Part shown: positions 55,894 through 64,000 of the stretch, one piece after another | Layout of the letters: every line of letters begins with the position of its first letter | How positions within the stretch are numbered: the first letter of the stretch is position 1 | Origin: an uncultured Erythrobacter sp. | GTDB lineage: Bacteria > Pseudomonadota > Alphaproteobacteria > Sphingomonadales > Sphingomonadaceae | Direction: 5' to 3' | DNA length: 64,000 nucleotides | Assembly: GCA_947502305.1 (NCBI GenBank) | Contig: CANMZA010000001.1 | Location: 1,860,001-1,924,000 of the forward strand | The notes under the pieces: generated by a model | The model's database searches: none | Seen by the model: the letters and a program-made list of their open reading frames with translations, nothing else | Told to the model about the DNA's origin: nothing | Position numbers and translations under genes: made by a program

Positions 55894-55910
55894 TTGCGAT
55901 CCGCTCGCAA
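55894..55910 (-). promoter_or_regulatory. Inverted-repeat operator upstream of bfr
   Basis: A perfect 6-bp inverted repeat TTGCGA-N5-TCGCAA, followed by TAGC. The same arms, spacing and flank occur before bfd (56160). A site for Fur or another iron regulator is a fair inference. Confidence 0.5.
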
Positions 55911-55925
55911 TAGCGTGATTGGCGC

Positions 55926-56117
55926 TTATACTGCGACTTCTTCGCAAGAAACGAGCGCGCGTTCCTGCTCCAGAATTTTGCCAGCTTTCACAAGGCATTG
56001 GCCGCAATTGGGGCGTTTACCCAACATCGCGTAAGTCGCCTCTGCATCGCCGCCCGACGTCAGCGCAGCTTTGCGCAGGTCAGTTTCGCGAATTGCGTTG
56101 CATATGCAGATATACAT
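55926..56117 (-). CDS. bfd: Bacterioferritin-associated ferredoxin
   Basis: A 63-residue [2Fe-2S] protein with ligands C4, C6, C38 and C41 (MYICICNAIR; KRPNCGQCL). It reduces the bacterioferritin iron core to release Fe2+. It is upstream of bfr with about 160 bp between. Confidence 0.92.
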   Translation of the reverse strand: MYICICNAIRETDLRKAALTSGGDAEATYAMLGKRPNCGQCLVKAGKILEQERALVSCEEVAV

Positions 56118-56159
56118 GCTTGGTAATTACTCCTGCGAGTCGTTTGCAAAACCAATCTA

Positions 56160-56174
56160 TGCGAATTAATCGCA
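56160..56174 (-). promoter_or_regulatory. Inverted-repeat operator upstream of bfd
   Basis: TGCGA-N5-TCGCA followed by ATAGC, about 45 bp before bfd; a further half-site (TTCGCAA) lies about 15 bp beyond. It matches the site before bfr at 55894. Confidence 0.5.
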
Positions 56175-56415
56175 ATAGCAAGGGCTATTCGCAAGATCGC
56201 GTGGTTCTAACGGGCCGCTTTCCCCGCAATTGTTAACCGCGTTTTCAAATTGCCGCCCCCTAACGCCCCCATAACGCCCGCCCAACACTCATTGACGTGC
56301 CGAAATTCGCGCAATTTCTCGCGCAGCCTCAGATGCGATTTGTATTGCGGGCATGCGGGCGCGCTCTAAACTGAAACGGAAACTCAGCGTTGAACCATCG
56401 AAGGATACGGCATTC

Positions 56416-57156
56416 GTGAAGAGACACAGGAATTGGGCTTTTGCCGCGCGCGGCTTCGCATGGACCGCCGCCGCTCTCTCTTTGGCCGCATGCGGCGTGC
56501 CACCGGACGATGAACGCGCCGCGATTGAGCGTGAATTTCTAAATTCTGCCGAGAGCGGCGAATTGTTCGCGGTGATCAAACAAGAATATCCCGATCAAAT
56601 TGACGAGCTTATCAGCCAGATTCAGGCCGTCCCAGCCGCAGAGCGCAGCGAGGAACGCGGCCAAGAGATCGGCGCGCAGTGGCTCCTCGCCTTCATGGAG
56701 CAGATCGGCCCCGATGCGGTGAAAGCGCCAGCGGACACTTTGCTGGTTTGGAGCGCGACTGAGGCGGAACTTTATGAAGCCTTGCAGCGCAGCGCGCCGG
56801 AGGATTGCGCGAAGATGACAATGGGCGGCCTAGTCATGCTCGATGACAGCAACAATGCGGCCCGCGCCGCCATTGAACGGCGCAATGCCGCGATGGTCCG
56901 CTCCGCCGCCAGTGGGCGTGACGATCCTCAGGATTATGCCGAGCCGAACCAAGACGAGCTAAACCGTTTGGGCGATTCGATTGCGGCGACTGGCATTGAT
57001 CCTGAGCTGCAAGCCTTGTTCGGTCAGGTGCCCGAAATGCAGGCCTTGCCCGCCAGCGATCAATGCGAATTGGGCGTCGCCTTTTATCAGGGGATCACCA
57101 ACTTGCCCGACGATGTCGAACCTGTGATCGCCGCCTATATGTTGTCACCGGAATAG
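56416..57156 (+). CDS. Lipoprotein, paralogue of the TIR-receptor partner
   Basis: A 246-residue lipoprotein of unknown function. The signal peptide ends in a SLAAC lipobox (lipidated C26). The GTG at 56416, with AAGGA ten bases upstream, gives a normal signal; an ATG at 56353 would give an overly long basic leader. The body has two other cysteines 86 apart. It aligns with the protein at 12667-13440: same Pro-Trp (30) and Trp-Cys (42) distances, a shared AP motif and a C-terminal Ala-Tyr. It stands alone between divergent bfd and convergent DUF418. Confidence 0.72.
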   Translation: MKRHRNWAFAARGFAWTAAALSLAACGVPPDDERAAIEREFLNSAESGELFAVIKQEYPDQIDELISQIQAVPAAERSEERGQEIGAQWLLAFMEQIGPDAVKAPADTLLVWSATEAELYEALQRSAPEDCAKMTMGGLVMLDDSNNAARAAIERRNAAMVRSAASGRDDPQDYAEPNQDELNRLGDSIAATGIDPELQALFGQVPEMQALPASDQCELGVAFYQGITNLPDDVEPVIAAYMLSPE

Positions 57157-57207
57157 CCGCGCATTCTATCGCCTTATCGCTAACGCCTGAACGCAATAGT
57201 TTGGACG

Positions 57208-58524
57208 CTACCGTTTGAGCGCGAACAACTTGCCATAGGTCATGCACCGCCACAGCCATTCCAGCGGGCCATAGCGGAACCGTTCCAGCCACGGTTTTGA
57301 CCATACGAGCATCAACACACAGGTCAGCGCCGTCACCCCGTATAATTGCGGACGGTTCAATTCACCAAACAGGCCAAGCGCCCATCCGTGGAACACGAAC
57401 AGCATCACAATCGACGTGCCGAGATAATTGGTAAAGGCAGCGCGCCCAGCGGCAGAAATGCGGCTGCCGAGCCACCCTGTCCAACCCGGTGAATAAACCG
57501 CCAGCAAGGCCGCCATGCCGAGAACCATTGGCAATCGCGGCAACGGCGCGAAGCCAACAAAGCCGGCCAATGTGGTGTAATACGTGAACCCTTCGGCGCG
57601 GACCAGCAATCCGATAGCGAGATGGCAAAGCGCCCCGCCAATAAGCCCGGCCCAGCCCCACTTTTTAAGCCGCGCGGCATCGACGCCGCCGCTGAAAAAT
57701 CCGGTGCGGTAAAGCGCGATACCGATCAACATCAGAGGGAAGGTTTCGAGGCTGAAGAAAAAGACATTGGACAGCGGTTCATACCATTGTTCGGTGACAC
57801 GGTACGTCACCAGTCCCGCGTAATCGCCATTGGCGACCATCGCCGCCGGAATGGCCCCTCGCGCCAAGGCATCCGCTTTGCCCTGTGCCAATTCCGCGCC
57901 AAAATCCGCCAAAGGTGCACCCTCTGCGCCAAGCGCGGTGTCCGCAGCGAGATAGAGCGGCACCATCATCAAAGCATAAAGCAGCGCGCCGGAAACATAT
58001 CCGACGATCCCCGCCGTCATCTGCGTCTGCGGCTTCCACCGCAGGCACGGCACAACCGCAAAGCCGACAATCGCATAATAAAACAGGATATCGCCGGGCC
58101 AGATCAGGTAAAAATGCACCATCCCAAACAGCATCAGGATGAACAAGCGCCACATTTGCCGCCAGCGCGTTCCGCCGCGTGCCCAAGTGCGCTCCATAAA
58201 CAAATAGAGCCCCGCCCCGAACAGCAAAGTGAACAGGCCGCGCATCTTGCCGTCAATCAGGATGAATTGCGTGATCCACTGCCACCCGCCGGGATCGCCC
58301 GCATCGACCATAAAGGCCGCCGGGTACATATAGGCGTCAAAGGGTTGGCCAAAAGCGACAATATTTGCCGCCAAAATACCCATGACAGCAAGGCCGCGAA
58401 TGAAATCGAGGCTGCCAATGCGGTCCCCAGCGCGCACCGGAGCAGCGTCGGGTGCCGCGTTTGAAGCCGCGTCTGTTGCATCAGTGGCTGCGCCGGATTC
58501 GCTCGCCTCGTGTGCATCACTCAT
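57208..58524 (-). CDS. DUF418 membrane protein (YeiB type)
   Basis: A 438-residue integral membrane protein with about ten helices. N-terminal SLDFIRGLAVMGILAANIVAFG and C-terminal FTNYLGTSIVMLFVFHGWALG are the DUF418 signatures. The N-terminal 30 residues are Ala/Asp-rich. Relatives are predicted transporters or acyltransferase-like; function is not known. Confidence 0.87.
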   Translation of the reverse strand: MSDAHEASESGAATDATDAASNAAPDAAPVRAGDRIGSLDFIRGLAVMGILAANIVAFGQPFDAYMYPAAFMVDAGDPGGWQWITQFILIDGKMRGLFTLLFGAGLYLFMERTWARGGTRWRQMWRLFILMLFGMVHFYLIWPGDILFYYAIVGFAVVPCLRWKPQTQMTAGIVGYVSGALLYALMMVPLYLAADTALGAEGAPLADFGAELAQGKADALARGAIPAAMVANGDYAGLVTYRVTEQWYEPLSNVFFFSLETFPLMLIGIALYRTGFFSGGVDAARLKKWGWAGLIGGALCHLAIGLLVRAEGFTYYTTLAGFVGFAPLPRLPMVLGMAALLAVYSPGWTGWLGSRISAAGRAAFTNYLGTSIVMLFVFHGWALGLFGELNRPQLYGVTALTCVLMLVWSKPWLERFRYGPLEWLWRCMTYGKLFALKR

Positions 58525-58604
58525 TCTGTTATCCCCTGATCCCTAAGCCGCCATATTAGCAGGCGGAAAGGTCAGGGAAAGAGCTATGTCGTGCAGGACC
58601 GGCT

Positions 58605-59687
58605 TTAAGAACCGGCGACCATGCATGCCTGCCCTTGGCGCGACAGCGTATCGCAGGCCCGCTGAGCATCTGCGCGGCTGGCAAAACCAACCGCCTGAAG
58701 CCGGGTGACATTGCGTCCGGGCACAAGCGATTTGCGCGCGCCCGACAGAGCCGGGTTCGATTGCAATTGCGTCCAGAGCCGGTCGGCATTGCCGGGCACG
58801 CCAAACGCACCAAGCTGCACCCGCCATGTGCCGCCCATCTGCGCCGATGACGCACGCTGAGCGGCTGGGACTGGAACAGGGAGAGGAACGGGGCGCGATG
58901 GCTGAGCGATGCGGGCGGGCCGGGATTCCGGCTGCGTAATCGCGGCGGAGCGGGCGGGTGCTGCGCGGGCGACACGCGACGCCGGAGCTGGCTGCGGAAT
59001 CGCGGCCTGCGGTGTGCCAAGATCAATCGCGGCCAATTCAGCCGACCGGCGTTGGGCTGCGCCTTCTTCCAATTCGCGGGCAAGCGATTGCGCCAGCTGA
59101 CGCTGCTCCATCGGAACATAGCCGTCCATTTGCGCCAGCGCCGCGCTTGCTTGGGGCAGGCCGGCGCCATTGGCCAAAGTCAGCAGAGCATAGGCGCGCA
59201 CCCAATCTTTTTGCGCGTAATCGGCGTTAAAATGCGCCAGACCCAAAACATATTGCGCGCGCGGATCACCGCGATCAGCAGCGGCGCGGATCAGCGGCAT
59301 CGCGCTTGATTGTTCGCCTTGTTGAAACAGCAGCAAACCGTAATTGTCAGCGGCTTTAATGTGGCCCTTATTCGCGGCCTCTGCATAAAGTTCACGCGCG
59401 CGGCTGATATCGGCATCAACCCCGCGGCCCAACCGGTAGGCTTGGGCCAAATTGAATAAAGCATCCGCATCGCCATTTTGCGCCGGACCTTGCCATTGCA
59501 ACACAGCGGCCGTGTAATCGCCTGCGCTCCACGCATCCACTCCGGCCTTTACATCGGCGGCGGCCGGAACAGCCATAAACGCCAATGCGGCGGCGCTGAT
59601 CCCGCCAGCGAAACGGCCAGAGAGACGGGCGGCGAGACGGGCAGTTGTGCGGGCAGAATTTACCGGGCGATTGATGCGGTTAGCCAT
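58605..59687 (-). CDS. Sel1-repeat SPOR-domain protein
   Basis: A 360-residue exported protein. A signal helix ends near VPAAADV; Sel1/TPR-like repeats follow (ALFNLAQAYRLGRGVDAD; AQYVLGLAHFNAD), then a Pro/Ala/Arg-rich spacer and a C-terminal SPOR domain (WRVQLGAFG) that binds denuded septal peptidoglycan. Two cysteines (C-X9-C) near the end also occur in the SPOR protein at 61503. The ATG at 59687 has AGGAG upstream. It is divergent from parA. Confidence 0.85.
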   Translation of the reverse strand: MANRINRPVNSARTTARLAARLSGRFAGGISAAALAFMAVPAAADVKAGVDAWSAGDYTAAVLQWQGPAQNGDADALFNLAQAYRLGRGVDADISRARELYAEAANKGHIKAADNYGLLLFQQGEQSSAMPLIRAAADRGDPRAQYVLGLAHFNADYAQKDWVRAYALLTLANGAGLPQASAALAQMDGYVPMEQRQLAQSLARELEEGAAQRRSAELAAIDLGTPQAAIPQPAPASRVARAAPARSAAITQPESRPARIAQPSRPVPLPVPVPAAQRASSAQMGGTWRVQLGAFGVPGNADRLWTQLQSNPALSGARKSLVPGRNVTRLQAVGFASRADAQRACDTLSRQGQACMVAGS

Positions 59688-60008
59688 GAGAAGGGCGCTC
59701 CTGAGATGCGAATTAATTTTTTGTCTGGTGTGCATCATAGTGAAGGAATGGTTAGCATTTCGTTGCGCGGCGTATGGCGCACCTGCTTAAGCGCCCCTGC
59801 TTAGGCCGTGTAGTTAGGCCGCGTGCTTATGCTCAGGGCCAAACCTAAATGGGACCAGGCCCAGCCCTCAAACGCGCCCCCATCCCAAAATCACCGATCG
59901 ATTCCAGCCGCCGCTGTTAACCCAAAATTAGGGGTAGTCTGCGATCCCGTCTCTCATCCAGTCGCAATTGAGCGGCAAAACAGGTCTATTTATCAGGGGG
60001 ACCGAGCA
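59688..60008. other. Divergent intergenic region upstream of parA with a CtrA-like box
   Basis: This 321-bp region lies between the divergent Sel1-SPOR and ParA genes. At 59917-59931 the minus strand reads CTAA-N7-TTAAC, one base off the CtrA consensus. TTAGGCCGYGT occurs twice at about 59803-59827 with no known role. No reading frame has coding character before the TTG start of parA. Confidence 0.45.
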
Positions 60009-60740
60009 TTGCGTGTACTCGCTTTGGCATCGCAGAAAGGCGGATCGGGGAAAACGACCCTATCCGGACATCTGGCCGTTCAGGCCCAGCGCGCAGGTGC
60101 TGGTCCAGTCGTCCTCATCGATATCGATCCGCAAGGGTCGCTGGCCGATTGGTGGAATGAGCGTGAGGCGGAATATCCCGCCTTTGCCCAAACCACTGTA
60201 TCACGGCTCGCGAATGATCTTGCGGTCTTGCGTCAGCAGGGTTTCAAACTCGCTGTACTCGATACACCGCCCGCCATTACCATGGCGATCCAATCGGTGA
60301 TCGGTGTTTCAGAACTCATCGTCGTCCCAACCCGCCCCAGCCCGCATGATCTGCGCGCCGTCGGCGCCACGGTCGATCTGTGTGAACGCGCTGGCAAGCC
60401 GTTGGTGTTCGTTGTGAACGCCGCGACGCCAAAGGCGAAAATCACATCAGAAGCCGCCGTCGCGCTGTCGCAGCACGGCACGGTTGCGCCGATCACATTG
60501 CATCACCGCACAGACTTTGCCGCATCTATGATTGATGGCCGCACTGTGATGGAGGTTGACCCGGAAGGGCGCTCCGCTGCGGAAATGACCGCTTTGTGGA
60601 AATATATTTCGGATCGGTTGGAGAAAAACTTCCGCCGCACTGTCTTCGCCGCACCGGGCACCGGCCCAGGCGCAGCGCATGCAGGGTCCAACGGGGTGAA
60701 CCGCCCCGGCGGCGGCTTTGGCCGCCGAGTGGCACAGTAA
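60009..60740 (+). CDS. Orphan ParA-family ATPase
   Basis: A 243-residue ParA/MinD-type ATPase. The deviant Walker A is KGGSGKTT (10-17, signature Lys10), followed by LIDIDPQGS and LAVLDTPPA. The TTG at 60009, with AGGGGGA seven bases upstream, gives the standard N-terminus; a longer reading adds about 60 atypical residues. It is not next to a replication origin or parB, and is paired with a helix-bearing partner at 60756. Such orphan ParAs position protein clusters or organelles. Confidence 0.87.
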   Translation: MRVLALASQKGGSGKTTLSGHLAVQAQRAGAGPVVLIDIDPQGSLADWWNEREAEYPAFAQTTVSRLANDLAVLRQQGFKLAVLDTPPAITMAIQSVIGVSELIVVPTRPSPHDLRAVGATVDLCERAGKPLVFVVNAATPKAKITSEAAVALSQHGTVAPITLHHRTDFAASMIDGRTVMEVDPEGRSAAEMTALWKYISDRLEKNFRRTVFAAPGTGPGAAHAGSNGVNRPGGGFGRRVAQ

Positions 60741-60755
60741 AGGAGTAGCGGCGCG

Positions 60756-61418
60756 ATGTCCGAAGCCAGCTTTGCCTCGCTAGGACCGACTTTGCTCGCC
60801 CGAAAAGGCGGCGCAAAACCCGCTATGCGTCCGCAATTGGGCCCGTTGCCCGAAACGGCCACGCCCGCCAGCGTCACTGACGAACAGCTCGAAGATTTGG
60901 GCTGGAACGACATGGGCGCAGAGGAAATTGAAGCCGCGCCGCAGACACTCGTACCCGCCAAACGCACAAAGAAATCGAAATCGGCCAACAAAAGCGCCGA
61001 CATAGTCTCGATCAACGCATCCAAAAAACACACAGCCGCAAATGAAGATGCGGCCCCGGCGACAAGTGCAGATGCCCCAGCAGAATTAGTTGCCGATCCA
61101 GGCAGCGAACCGCTGATCAAGACCAAGCCCGCGCGCAAGAAATCAGCCGCAAAAGTGCAAAAGCCAGGCAAGAAAAGCGCAAAACAGGCCGCATCTAAGC
61201 AAGCGACTGCGAAACAGAATGCTGGGAAAGCCAGCCGCCGCGCTGCTTTCACTCTGCGGCTCGACGCGGATCGTCACTTGAAATTGCGCCTCGCCGCCAC
61301 CTTGCAAGGGGTCAGCGCGCAAGCGCTCGTGACCGAGGCGTTAGACGGCATGCTGAGCGAAATCGATGATCTCGACACATTGGTGGCGAGCATGTCGACC
61401 CGCATGAAGCGGCATTAA
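60756..61418 (+). CDS. ParA-partner protein with C-terminal ribbon-helix-helix-like domain
   Basis: A 220-residue protein. The N-terminal half is acidic and low-complexity, the middle (about 120-165) is Lys/Ala-rich, and the last 55 residues (FTLRLDADRHLKLRLAATLQ, then VSAQALVTEALDGML) resemble a ribbon-helix-helix DNA-binding fold. It follows parA by 15 bp with AGGAG before the ATG. Its position and charge pattern suggest it stimulates or loads the ParA. Confidence 0.75.
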   Translation: MSEASFASLGPTLLARKGGAKPAMRPQLGPLPETATPASVTDEQLEDLGWNDMGAEEIEAAPQTLVPAKRTKKSKSANKSADIVSINASKKHTAANEDAAPATSADAPAELVADPGSEPLIKTKPARKKSAAKVQKPGKKSAKQAASKQATAKQNAGKASRRAAFTLRLDADRHLKLRLAATLQGVSAQALVTEALDGMLSEIDDLDTLVASMSTRMKRH

Positions 61419-61502
61419 TTTAGACCCGAATTCAGTAATACAACCAATAACCAACCAATTGTAAAGACACAGATTATCATGGTTAATTTAGAGGAAACGC
61501 AC

Positions 61503-63008
61503 ATGGCCCGCACTCATAAAAGCCTGCCTAGCAACCGCAATAGCGGACCGAAAATCGGCCTCTTGATGGGCTCCGCGCTCGTCAGCCTCGCTTTGGCTGG
61601 CTGCGCTGCTTCTGCGCCGCCTGCGCAAACGTCTTTTGCCAAGGCGCAAGCCGCGCTTGAAGATGGCAAGACCGACCGCGCCATCACCCATGCGGAGGCC
61701 GCCGTTCTGGCAGAGCCGCGCAACAGTGGTTACCGCGCATTGCTCGGCGCTGCTTACCTCGAATCCGGGCGTTTCCAATCTGCATCCACCGCCTTTGGCG
61801 AAGCGATTGATTTGGGCGACAGCGACACACGCACCATTTTGAGCTTCGCTCTGACCAAGGTTGCCTTGGGCGATAACGCTTCTGCGCTTACGATGCTGTC
61901 CGATTTTGAAAGCGCGATTCCTGCCGCCGATCTTGGTCTGGCACTGGCGCTTGCTGGTGAACCAGAGCGCGGCGTGCATCACCTTATCAACACCGTGCGT
62001 AACGGCGAAAACAGCGCGAAAGCGCGGCAAAACCTCGCCTATGCCTATGCCTTGGCTGGCAATTGGCGCGCGGCCCGCGTTATGGCGGCAGAAGATGTGC
62101 CTGCCGATCAACTCGATGCGCGTCTGTCCGATTGGGCCGCAACCGCGCGTCCAGAGGATTATCAGGTCCGCGTTGCCGGTCTCTTGGGCGTTTCGCCCGT
62201 TAGCGACGGCGGTCAGCCGCAATATCTGGCGCTGGCCAATTTCCCTAGCCAGCCAATGATGGTTGCCGAAGCAGAAGGCGCACGTGTCGGCGAAGTAAAC
62301 GCCGATGTGGCACCGCAAATCGCAATTGTGGATTCGCCCGCTGCTCCATCAGCTAGCGAAGCAATGGCATTTGGCATTGACGGGGCCGGCACGGTCGAAA
62401 CCGTTGATCCAACGCCGACCAATACGCCCGCCCGTACGACACCAGCGCGCAGCCCAGTTCGTGTAGCCGCCGCTCCTGTTCCAGCTCCGGTAAGCGCTCC
62501 AGCACCTGCTCCAGCCCCGGCCGCAGCAGAAACCGCCGCGCCTATCTCGATGCCTGCGGTTGCCGCAGCGCCATCGCGCAGTGCGCCGCGCTACGTCTCC
62601 AACGCTGTGGTTCAGAATGTGCCTGCACGGGCGGCTGCAACGCCTGCCCGCGCCGCACCAACACGTGTCGCACGCGCCGCGCCGCAGCGCCGGATGGCGG
62701 TCGCAACCGGTTCTGCCGCGACGCATCTGGTACAACTCGGCAGCTTTAGCAGCCGGGCCGTTGCAGAAAGCAAATGGCGCGAAATGAAAAGCCGCTGGCC
62801 GCAGCTTGCTGGTCACGATGTTGTGATCACCGAAGCATCGGTGAATGGCACGACTTATTTCCGCGTCGCCGCCGCCGGTTTCGGCCAGCGTTCCGCGCGC
62901 AGCATGTGCAATTCGGTGAAATCCGCTGGCGGCGGCTGCTTCGCCTATGCCGCAAACAGCCCGCCAGCAGGCGCGGTTGATCGCGGCGTCCGGATCGCAG
63001 CACGTTAA
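61503..63008 (+). CDS. TPR-SPOR lipoprotein
   Basis: A 501-residue lipoprotein. The lipobox is ALAGC (about residue 34). TPR-like repeats follow (AQAALEDGKTDRAITHAEAA; NSGYRALLGAAYLESGRF), then a Pro/Ala-rich spacer and a C-terminal SPOR domain (HLVQLGSFSSR) with two cysteines spaced as in the protein at 58605. The ATG at 61503 has GAGGAAA upstream; the ATG at 61479 reads through that site. It probably forms one transcript with parA and its partner. Confidence 0.86.
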   Translation: MARTHKSLPSNRNSGPKIGLLMGSALVSLALAGCAASAPPAQTSFAKAQAALEDGKTDRAITHAEAAVLAEPRNSGYRALLGAAYLESGRFQSASTAFGEAIDLGDSDTRTILSFALTKVALGDNASALTMLSDFESAIPAADLGLALALAGEPERGVHHLINTVRNGENSAKARQNLAYAYALAGNWRAARVMAAEDVPADQLDARLSDWAATARPEDYQVRVAGLLGVSPVSDGGQPQYLALANFPSQPMMVAEAEGARVGEVNADVAPQIAIVDSPAAPSASEAMAFGIDGAGTVETVDPTPTNTPARTTPARSPVRVAAAPVPAPVSAPAPAPAPAAAETAAPISMPAVAAAPSRSAPRYVSNAVVQNVPARAAATPARAAPTRVARAAPQRRMAVATGSAATHLVQLGSFSSRAVAESKWREMKSRWPQLAGHDVVITEASVNGTTYFRVAAAGFGQRSARSMCNSVKSAGGGCFAYAANSPPAGAVDRGVRIAAR

Positions 63009-63028
63009 TTTTAATTATTCAGTGAAAC

Positions 63029-63060
63029 TGCCCTCGGAGCTCTGCTCCGGGGGCATTTTT
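63029..63060 (+). terminator. Terminator after the TPR-SPOR gene
   Basis: A 12-bp stem with one G-U pair (TGCCCTCGGAGC/GCTCCGGGGGCA), a 3-base loop and a T5 tail. It also lies at the 3' end of the convergent dihydroorotase gene. Confidence 0.9.
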
Positions 63061-63064
63061 CTGC

Positions 63065-64000
63065 TTACAGCGCGATTTCTACGCCGCCTTTGATCAAGGC
63101 TCTGACGCGGCCTTGTGCGCCTTGGCGGTCAAAGGGCGTGTTGTCGCCGGTCGCCTCCATCTTGGTTCGGTCAATGATCCACGGCGCATCGGCATCGACA
63201 ATCGCAATATCTGCCTCATAGCCAGGCGCAATCACGCCCGCTGACACGCCGAGCAATTGCGCAGGTTTTGCAGCGAGCAGATCAAACGCGCGCGCCACAT
63301 CAATCACATCGTCGCGCACCAGATTGAGCGTCATGGCGAGCACAGTCTCAGCCCCCGCCATCCCCGGTTCTGCATCTGCAAAGGGCAGCCGTTTATCTTC
63401 CGGCCCGCGCGGATCGTGACCGCTGGAGATAACATCGACCGTTCCGTCGGCGATGGCATCGCGCGCGGCATGCCGCTCCGCTTCGCTGCGCAGCGGCGGT
63501 GACAGCCGCGCAAAGGTACGAAAATCTGCAGTGGCGAGGTCCGACAGCATGAAATGCGCAGGCGTAATGCCGCAAGTGACGGCGACGCCGCGCGCTTTTG
63601 CCGCCCTGATCAAGTCAAAACCGGCCTTGGTCGTCACTTGGCGAAAATGCACTTTCGCCCCGCTCATTTCCGCCAGAATAACATCGCGCGCAATCGCCAG
63701 CGCCTCTGCCTCTGCTGGGGCGCTGGGCAGACCGGAACGTGTGGCAATTTCGCCGGCACTTGCAGCGGCATCACCGACCAGCGCGCCGTCTTCAGGGTGG
63801 GTGACCACCGTTAGATCCAGCATCGCGGCATATTGGCACAGGCGCAGCATCACGCCGCTATCCGCGATCCAACCGCGCCCGGTTGCGACACCGCGCGCGC
63901 CCGCCTCGCGCATCAACGCGATTTCGGCCAGTTCGCTGCCTGCTAGGCCGCGCGTTGCGGCGGCGAGCGGATGGACCCAAAGGTCCGGCTTGCCGCTTTT
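63065..64000 (-). CDS. pyrC: Dihydroorotase, 5' end cut by the window edge
   Basis: The C-terminal 311 residues of an amidohydrolase; the reading continues to the last base, and the N-terminal HxH metal motif lies outside. Sequences seen are VVTHPEDGAL, VHFRQVTTKAG, GITPAHFML, ISSGHDPRGPEDK (catalytic Asp) and a late GYEADIAIVD. They fit type I dihydroorotase of pyrimidine synthesis. An inactive paralogue (PyrX-like) cannot be excluded without the N-terminus. Confidence 0.85.
   Translation of the reverse strand, partial: KSGKPDLWVHPLAAATRGLAGSELAEIALMREAGARGVATGRGWIADSGVMLRLCQYAAMLDLTVVTHPEDGALVGDAAASAGEIATRSGLPSAPAEAEALAIARDVILAEMSGAKVHFRQVTTKAGFDLIRAAKARGVAVTCGITPAHFMLSDLATADFRTFARLSPPLRSEAERHAARDAIADGTVDVISSGHDPRGPEDKRLPFADAEPGMAGAETVLAMTLNLVRDDVIDVARAFDLLAAKPAQLLGVSAGVIAPGYEADIAIVDADAPWIIDRTKMEATGDNTPFDRQGAQGRVRALIKGGVEIAL

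Noticed and set aside
59823..60008. N-terminal extension of ParA
   Set aside because: About 60 residues without ParA character; the TTG at 60009 has an excellent ribosome site and gives the family N-terminus.

Overview
The window is a dense, GC-rich chromosomal segment of an alphaproteobacterium of the order Sphingomonadales, most likely family Erythrobacteraceae. This is inferred from gene content and order: the crcB-rluC-HAD-ATP12 run, ATP12, ChpT, DUF3297, the TIGR02186/TauE pair, a class GN ('marine proteobacterial') sortase with its VIT/VWA target, and a SigK/RskA/fasciclin-type set. No insertion sequence, prophage, integrase or CRISPR array was seen. Most genes are separated by a few bases or overlap by 1-4 bases, so many are translationally coupled.

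Layout. 0.2-3.5 kb: fluoride channel CrcB, RluC-type pseudouridine synthase, HAD phosphatase, a small two-helix membrane protein and the F1-ATPase assembly factor ATP12. 3.5-7.1 kb (minus): a complete Mla-type lipid transport operon (STAS-MlaE, MlaF, MlaD, auxiliary lipoprotein). 7.3-10.8 kb: valS and queE. 10.8-15.2 kb: a TIR-transmembrane-periplasmic-binding-protein fusion, a membrane-anchored partner of unknown family and a convergent HerA-type ATPase. 15.3-19.7 kb (minus): TIGR02186 and TauE/SafE, then an outer-membrane-like protein coupled to an NfrB-like glycosyltransferase. 19.8-25.2 kb: NhaA, glyoxalase, TorF-like porin, metallophosphoesterase and UDP-glucose dehydrogenase. 25.4-29.0 kb: a large autotransporter with a trypsin-like passenger. 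29.1-29.8 kb: RNase P RNA (minus), followed by three tandem terminator-like hairpins. 29.8-36.3 kb: aquaporin, amidase, ChpT, JAMM peptidase, RluD, RpoH, a P-loop kinase-like protein and an XRE regulator.

36.5-43.3 kb: sortase target and sortase, MtgA, a cation diffusion facilitator, an ECF sigma/anti-sigma pair and a fasciclin protein. 43.3-51.8 kb (mostly minus): small phosphatase, secreted unknown protein, clpX, clpP, acyltransferase, (plus-strand amidase), trigger factor with a long Lys/Ala tail, and tRNA-Leu(UAG). 52.0-58.5 kb: DUF3297, CHAP hydrolase, Der, DUF2721, bacterioferritin and its ferredoxin with shared inverted-repeat operators, a lipoprotein and a DUF418 protein. 58.6-63.0 kb: an orphan ParA and a ribbon-helix-helix partner, flanked by two repeat-plus-SPOR proteins. 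The window ends inside dihydroorotase.

The strongest candidate for something new is the TIR receptor-like protein at 10828-12648 with its partner at 12667-13440. The partner has a recognisable lipoprotein paralogue at 56416-57156 with the same Trp/Cys spacing. Second-tier observations are the ParA/RHH/SPOR cluster, the covarying hairpins downstream of rnpB, rluD lacking a standard start codon, and shared operators near the ferritin genes. All family assignments come from reading the sequence; no database search was run.
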